Below, one piece after another: positions 60,483 to 64,000 of a stretch of 64,000 nt of DNA. This DNA is from Piper betle (lineage: Eukaryota; Streptophyta; Magnoliopsida; Piperales; Piperaceae). The notes beneath the pieces were generated by a model that was given only the letters and a program-made list of their open reading frames with translations, was not told the origin of the DNA and searched no databases. The position numbers and the translations under genes were made by a program. Location of the stretch: contig JAURVB010013873.1 of assembly GCA_033002965.1 (NCBI GenBank), forward strand, positions 1-64,000, read 5' to 3'. Each line of letters opens with the position of its first letter. Position 1 is the first letter of the stretch.

Positions 60483-61083
60483 CAGCCCATTAGTTTGTAC
60501 TTTGAGCTAGGTCGTTACAAATATTATTAGAGCCTCCTGGTTCTATGTTAAATGATTGGTTAAACTAGGGATATTGATTAAACTGTCAGTCACGGGTCAA
60601 AAAGCTTATGGGTTAGGGTTAACGATAGACCAATTATAAGAATTTTGATGATGAAATTTTTTAAGATGGATGAATTGTGAAATCCATTAACTTAGTCTCG
60701 TAACTAATATCTATTGGAAAGTGAAAATAAATTATACATCTTTAACTTAATTAACTACTATTGAAGAATAACTTAACATATTATATTGTACTTTTGGTCG
60801 GGTTGTTATAACGATGGCTAAATTAAGGATGTTGACTAGGCTGCTAAACATGGCTAAAGAAAATCGAGGGTTGGGATTAGCGACAGGTTAAGTGTAAGAA
60901 TTTCAAAGATGAAATTTTTTAAGATAGATAGATTATGAGATCCCTCAACTTAGTTCTTCAATTAATACCTACTGGGGCAAAAAAATTTTATAAGTAAGAA
61001 TAACGTATAAATCTTTAACTTTGTTAACAAATTTTAAAGAATAATTTAGTTCATTATATTACACTTTGGGTCAAGTCATTACA
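60483..61083 (+). mobile_element. Decayed tandem TRIM array
   Basis: Three LTR-like units related to the TRIM at 43786-44247, on the opposite strand. They are an LTR end at about 60483-60519 (GGTCGTTACA), a full unit at 60676-60810 (TGTGAAATCC to GGGTTGTTATA), and another at 60934-61083 (TATGAGATCCC to GTCATTACA). After the first is TATTATTAGAGCC, a changed PBS. Before each full unit is GATGAAATTTTTTAAGAT, a shared PPT-side segment. LTR-interior-LTR-interior-LTR order suggests unequal recombination. Confidence 0.65.
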
Positions 61084-62522
61084 TGGAGGAATTTTAGTTT
61101 GATTTTTTTTAATTTTATTCAAGTGTGATTTAGCGTGGGCAACCTAGATTGATTTAGAGGCAGGGAATTTTTCTTGATTCGAGCTCAAAAAAAAGGGACT
61201 CAATCGAAAAACTACAAGGCGTAAGTATAAGGCCTACATAAAAAGTTTGATATATATGATTTGCATGTGAAGAGGAGCATTAGATTAGTGTCACATCCTC
61301 TATATTAAAAGAATAATGTCTTGTGAATACACGAGTTCAGATGCCTTCCAATTTATGTAAGTTTCAATAATGCCCATTAATTTTCAATTAACGCATGTGT
61401 CCAATTAACGCGCCATGCATCAGCGCATGAATGGGCCTACTAGTCAGGGTGCAAGCACCGGAGGGCATAAATGTGTTGCATTGTTCAGTCTAGCTTGATC
61501 TTTTGCTCATTGTGTTGGAGCGTGAATATAAGTTTCCCTTGCAATTTGTAGGTTGATGGATTGTGGGAAATTTTTGAGCAGTGTTTTTGGGTTTTGCTCG
61601 GCTCGAAATTTGAGTTCCTTGTTGTGCTTTGCGTTTAAAGAAGTATGTTATATGACTAAACAATGTGCATCGTTATGTCTCTAATGCTACCAAGTTCATG
61701 ACTACCTCATGTTGGGGGGAAATTAAAGCCCTAAATTTGCTGGACTTGATTAGTCCAAACATAAATCAAGCATAAACTCTTAAAATATTTTCAAGCCGCT
61801 CTAAACTCCAGCTCACAAAAATATACAGTAATTCATGCCAGAAAAAGCCTCAACTAATCGGTATAAAATATGAATGACATTAATATATATCTTTCGTCGA
61901 CTGACCAATCAAGCATTTGATGCGGTTTTCACCTTGCAAAAAAATAACTCACAATTAGTAAAAGACTAATAATATTCTTAAGACGTAATTGATAAATCCT
62001 AACGTTTGCGGTGGTTCTTCTTCTTAATAGTCATATTCATGCTTCCACAGAATTAAGGTCAGGATTATGGATTCCTTGTTTGAGTTGTTTCCACTTCCAT
62101 TTGTTGTAAACTATATTAATACTTAATTCTAATTGCGGTCTCCGTCAACATTCATTTTGGGCTGACCTTGTCTCCTTTTGGGCTTGTATTGGTTATTTAA
62201 AACAATAAAGAAATTAAGTGCAACTTCAATTACTACCTCTAAAATCTCCACAAAATAATCAATTTCCTCCCTAGAAACGATCACGTTAACGTTGATCAAA
62301 TACCCAATGGGCTCAAATTATAAAGCCCAATTACACCCATGATTGGTTTCCCTAATTGGGCCTCATCCCTTTCTCCGTAACCAAACACTTTAAGCCTAAC
62401 TCCTCCAAACGCCGACTAGCCCACTTCCACAAACCTCTATAAATAAGTACAAACAACCCAACTCCGAACCATATTCATACCGACCCGCGCCGGCGCCGAC
62501 GACGACGACGCTGGCGGCCGCC
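61084..62522. other. Intergenic sequence and RTF2 upstream region
   Basis: AT-rich, no gene recognised. The last 200 bp precedes the RTF2 start; a TATAAATA sequence at about 62439-62446 is a plausible TATA box about 80 bp upstream of the ATG. Confidence 0.45.
62439..62446 (+). promoter_or_regulatory. Possible TATA box of RTF2
   Basis: TATAAATA in CTCTATAAATAAG, about 80 bp upstream of the start codon at 62523, which would leave a short 5' UTR of about 50 bp. Confidence 0.4.
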
Positions 62523-63545
62523 ATGGAACCCGGCGACAAGGTACAGATCTTCGTCCGGTCCCCCTCGCCGCCCTACCCATGTCGGGCCATCTCTGCCAAC
62601 CGGAGTACCACCATCGGCCGCATCAAGCTCGCCGCCCTCTCCCCCAACCCCCGGCCCCCAAACCCTAGCCGCCCTCGCCCTCATCTTCTCCGGCAAGCCC
62701 CTACCCGACTCCGCCACCCTCCTCTCCACCGGCGTCCCCGACCTTGCCACCCTCGCCCTCCACCTCCCCCTCCGCGGCGGCGGCGGCGACGGCGGCGCCA
62801 CCGGTGCCGAGTCCCGCGATTGCTACCTCAATATGTACGCCGAGAAGAAGCCCGACAAGGTCGACCCCAACGAGGCCCGCCTCTCCCGGTGGTCGTCCTG
62901 CGCGCTCTCGGCCCGCCCCCTCGACCCGCCGCTTGTCGCCGACAAGCTCGGCAACGTCTTCAACAAGCAGCCGCTCGTCGAAACTCTAATCTCCAAGAAG
63001 CTGCCCAAGGAATTCGCCCACATCAAGGGGTTGAAGGACATGATCCCGATCGAGCTGTCGGTGATCCCGGGCAAGGGTTTGAGGGAGGAGATCAGCTTCG
63101 AGACGAGGTTCCAATGCCCGATCTCCGGGTTGGAGTTCAATGGCAAGTACAAATTCGTGGTTCTCAAGGGCTGCGGGCATGTGGTGAGCGCCAAGGCGCT
63201 GAAGGAGGTGAAGACCTCGGCGTGCCTGGTGTGCCATAGGGAGTTCTCGGATTCGGATAAGATGGTAATCAATGGGGACAAGGAGGAGGTCGCGGAGCTG
63301 CGGGCGAGGATGGAGGAGGAGAAGGGGAGCAAGGAGAAGGAGAAGGAGAAGGGGAAGAGGGGCAGGAGTGGGAGAGATGAGGTGGCGTTGGGGAAGGTGG
63401 GGGGTGGGAAAAGTTCAAGGTTGTGGATTTGGCTCCTGCTAATGCTACCAAGGAGGTGTTTGCGTCGATCTTTACGTCGTCGTCCAAGAAGGGGAGCATC
63501 AGGGAGACTTATAGTTGCAGGTCGCTTCCTTTGGGGAGGAATTGA
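62523..63545 (+). CDS. RTF2: Replication termination factor 2 homologue with two frameshifts
   Basis: Intronless here. From ATG 62523 an N-terminal ubiquitin-like region reads KVQIFVRSPS. A frame change (+1) in the C-rich run at about 62640-62675 leads to LIFSGKPLPD and then the RTF2 body from MYAEKKPDKVD (62833). The body has CALSARPL, FQCPISGLEFNGKY and GCGHVVS, followed by CLVCHREF, the zinc-binding RING-like RTF2 core. A charged Glu/Lys tail follows. A second frame change (-1) in the G-rich run near 63395-63410 restores the first frame, giving FKVVDLAPANATKEVF and a TGA at 63543-63545. Net length is about 340 codons. RTF2 family proteins act in the nucleus at stalled replication forks and in splicing. 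Both changes lie in homopolymer-rich DNA, so sequencing error is as likely as real decay. Without them the longest ORF starts at 62833 (251 aa). Confidence 0.8.
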
Positions 63546-64000
63546 CGCGAACAAGAAGAATCAGAGATTGGGAAGAATCAGTAGGTGATTCTTGTTTTAT
63601 CAATGTCTCCTTTTTAGAGTTTGTTTCAGCTATTGGGGGTTGTGTGTGTGTATTATGAGATACAAATTTATGTCTTTGTGGTTTTATAAATTGGATAATG
63701 CTTCTGCAGTGCACGTTTGTCAAAAGTTTTGCTTTTGAAAAGATAACATTGGATGGAGACATTATAAGATTAGGTGGGACGTGATTCTCGTGCTTATGTC
63801 TACTTCTATAGATTTCTTATTAACAGATCAGAAGACTCGTCTAGTTATCTCGGAAGTTGGGGCGATGATTTCTAGTGTATGTATGTTTTGTGAAACAAAT
63901 ATATGTCATGTGGTGTGATATTGGATACGGATACTACTTCTGCACTGCCTATTTATAGACGTTTTGTCTTTAAAAAATTTAACATTAGATGGAAAAGCCA
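63546..64000. other. RTF2 3' UTR and flank
   Basis: A G/T-rich stretch (GGGGGTTGTGTGTGTGT near 63635), then AT-rich sequence. No gene was recognised. Confidence 0.5.

Overview
This is a nuclear window from a flowering plant. Genes have GT-AG introns, a plastid-type carbamoyl-phosphate synthase has a strongly GC-rich first exon, and lignin and terpene genes lie among large retrotransposons. The GC-rich gene starts hint at a monocot or an early-branching angiosperm, but the sequence does not settle the species. About half of the window is recognisable transposon sequence.

Layout. 1-13.2 kb: a small LTR-type repeat, a MAPKKK-like kinase remnant, a decayed Ty3/gypsy chromovirus (3965-10986), two short hAT-type elements and a 935-bp hAT-type element (12298-13232). 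14.2-15.7 kb: a five-exon caffeoyl-CoA O-methyltransferase (CCoAOMT) locus with one stop codon in exon 2. 16.5-22.2 kb: a solo LTR with a second solo LTR of the same family inserted into it. 25.0-27.9 kb, minus strand: a seven-exon terpene synthase with a one-base frameshift. 28.8-32.4 kb: a Mutator-like element with a FAR1-type transposase remnant between two AT arrays. 33.8-42.6 kb: another solo LTR of the same family, minus strand, carrying a nearly complete Ty1/copia element (35298-41484). 43.4-46.2 kb: a fifth family member carrying a 462-bp TRIM. 48.1-52.1 kb: an intact two-exon CARB gene. 54.1-55.1 kb: a broken ARM-repeat gene. 55.3-56.2 kb: a second copy of the larger hAT-type element. 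57.6-59.6 kb: another solo LTR. 60.5-61.1 kb: a decayed tandem TRIM array. 62.5-63.5 kb: an RTF2 gene with two frameshifts that together restore the frame.

Of the host genes, only CARB reads as fully intact. CCoAOMT and the terpene synthase each keep all exons and splice sites and are stopped by a single lesion, so they are either very young pseudogenes or contain assembly errors. RTF2 has two opposite indels in C-rich and G-rich runs. The genes do not form a pathway.

The most notable structure is one LTR family (called LTR-A here; ends TGTAAAACCC and GGTGTTACA, about 2.1-2.9 kb). It appears five times in 64 kb. Four copies have matching 5-bp target duplications, none has an internal region, and three have received later insertions. 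A 2-member hAT-type family has terminal fields of AATCGG hexamers and an interior segment resembling LTR-A.
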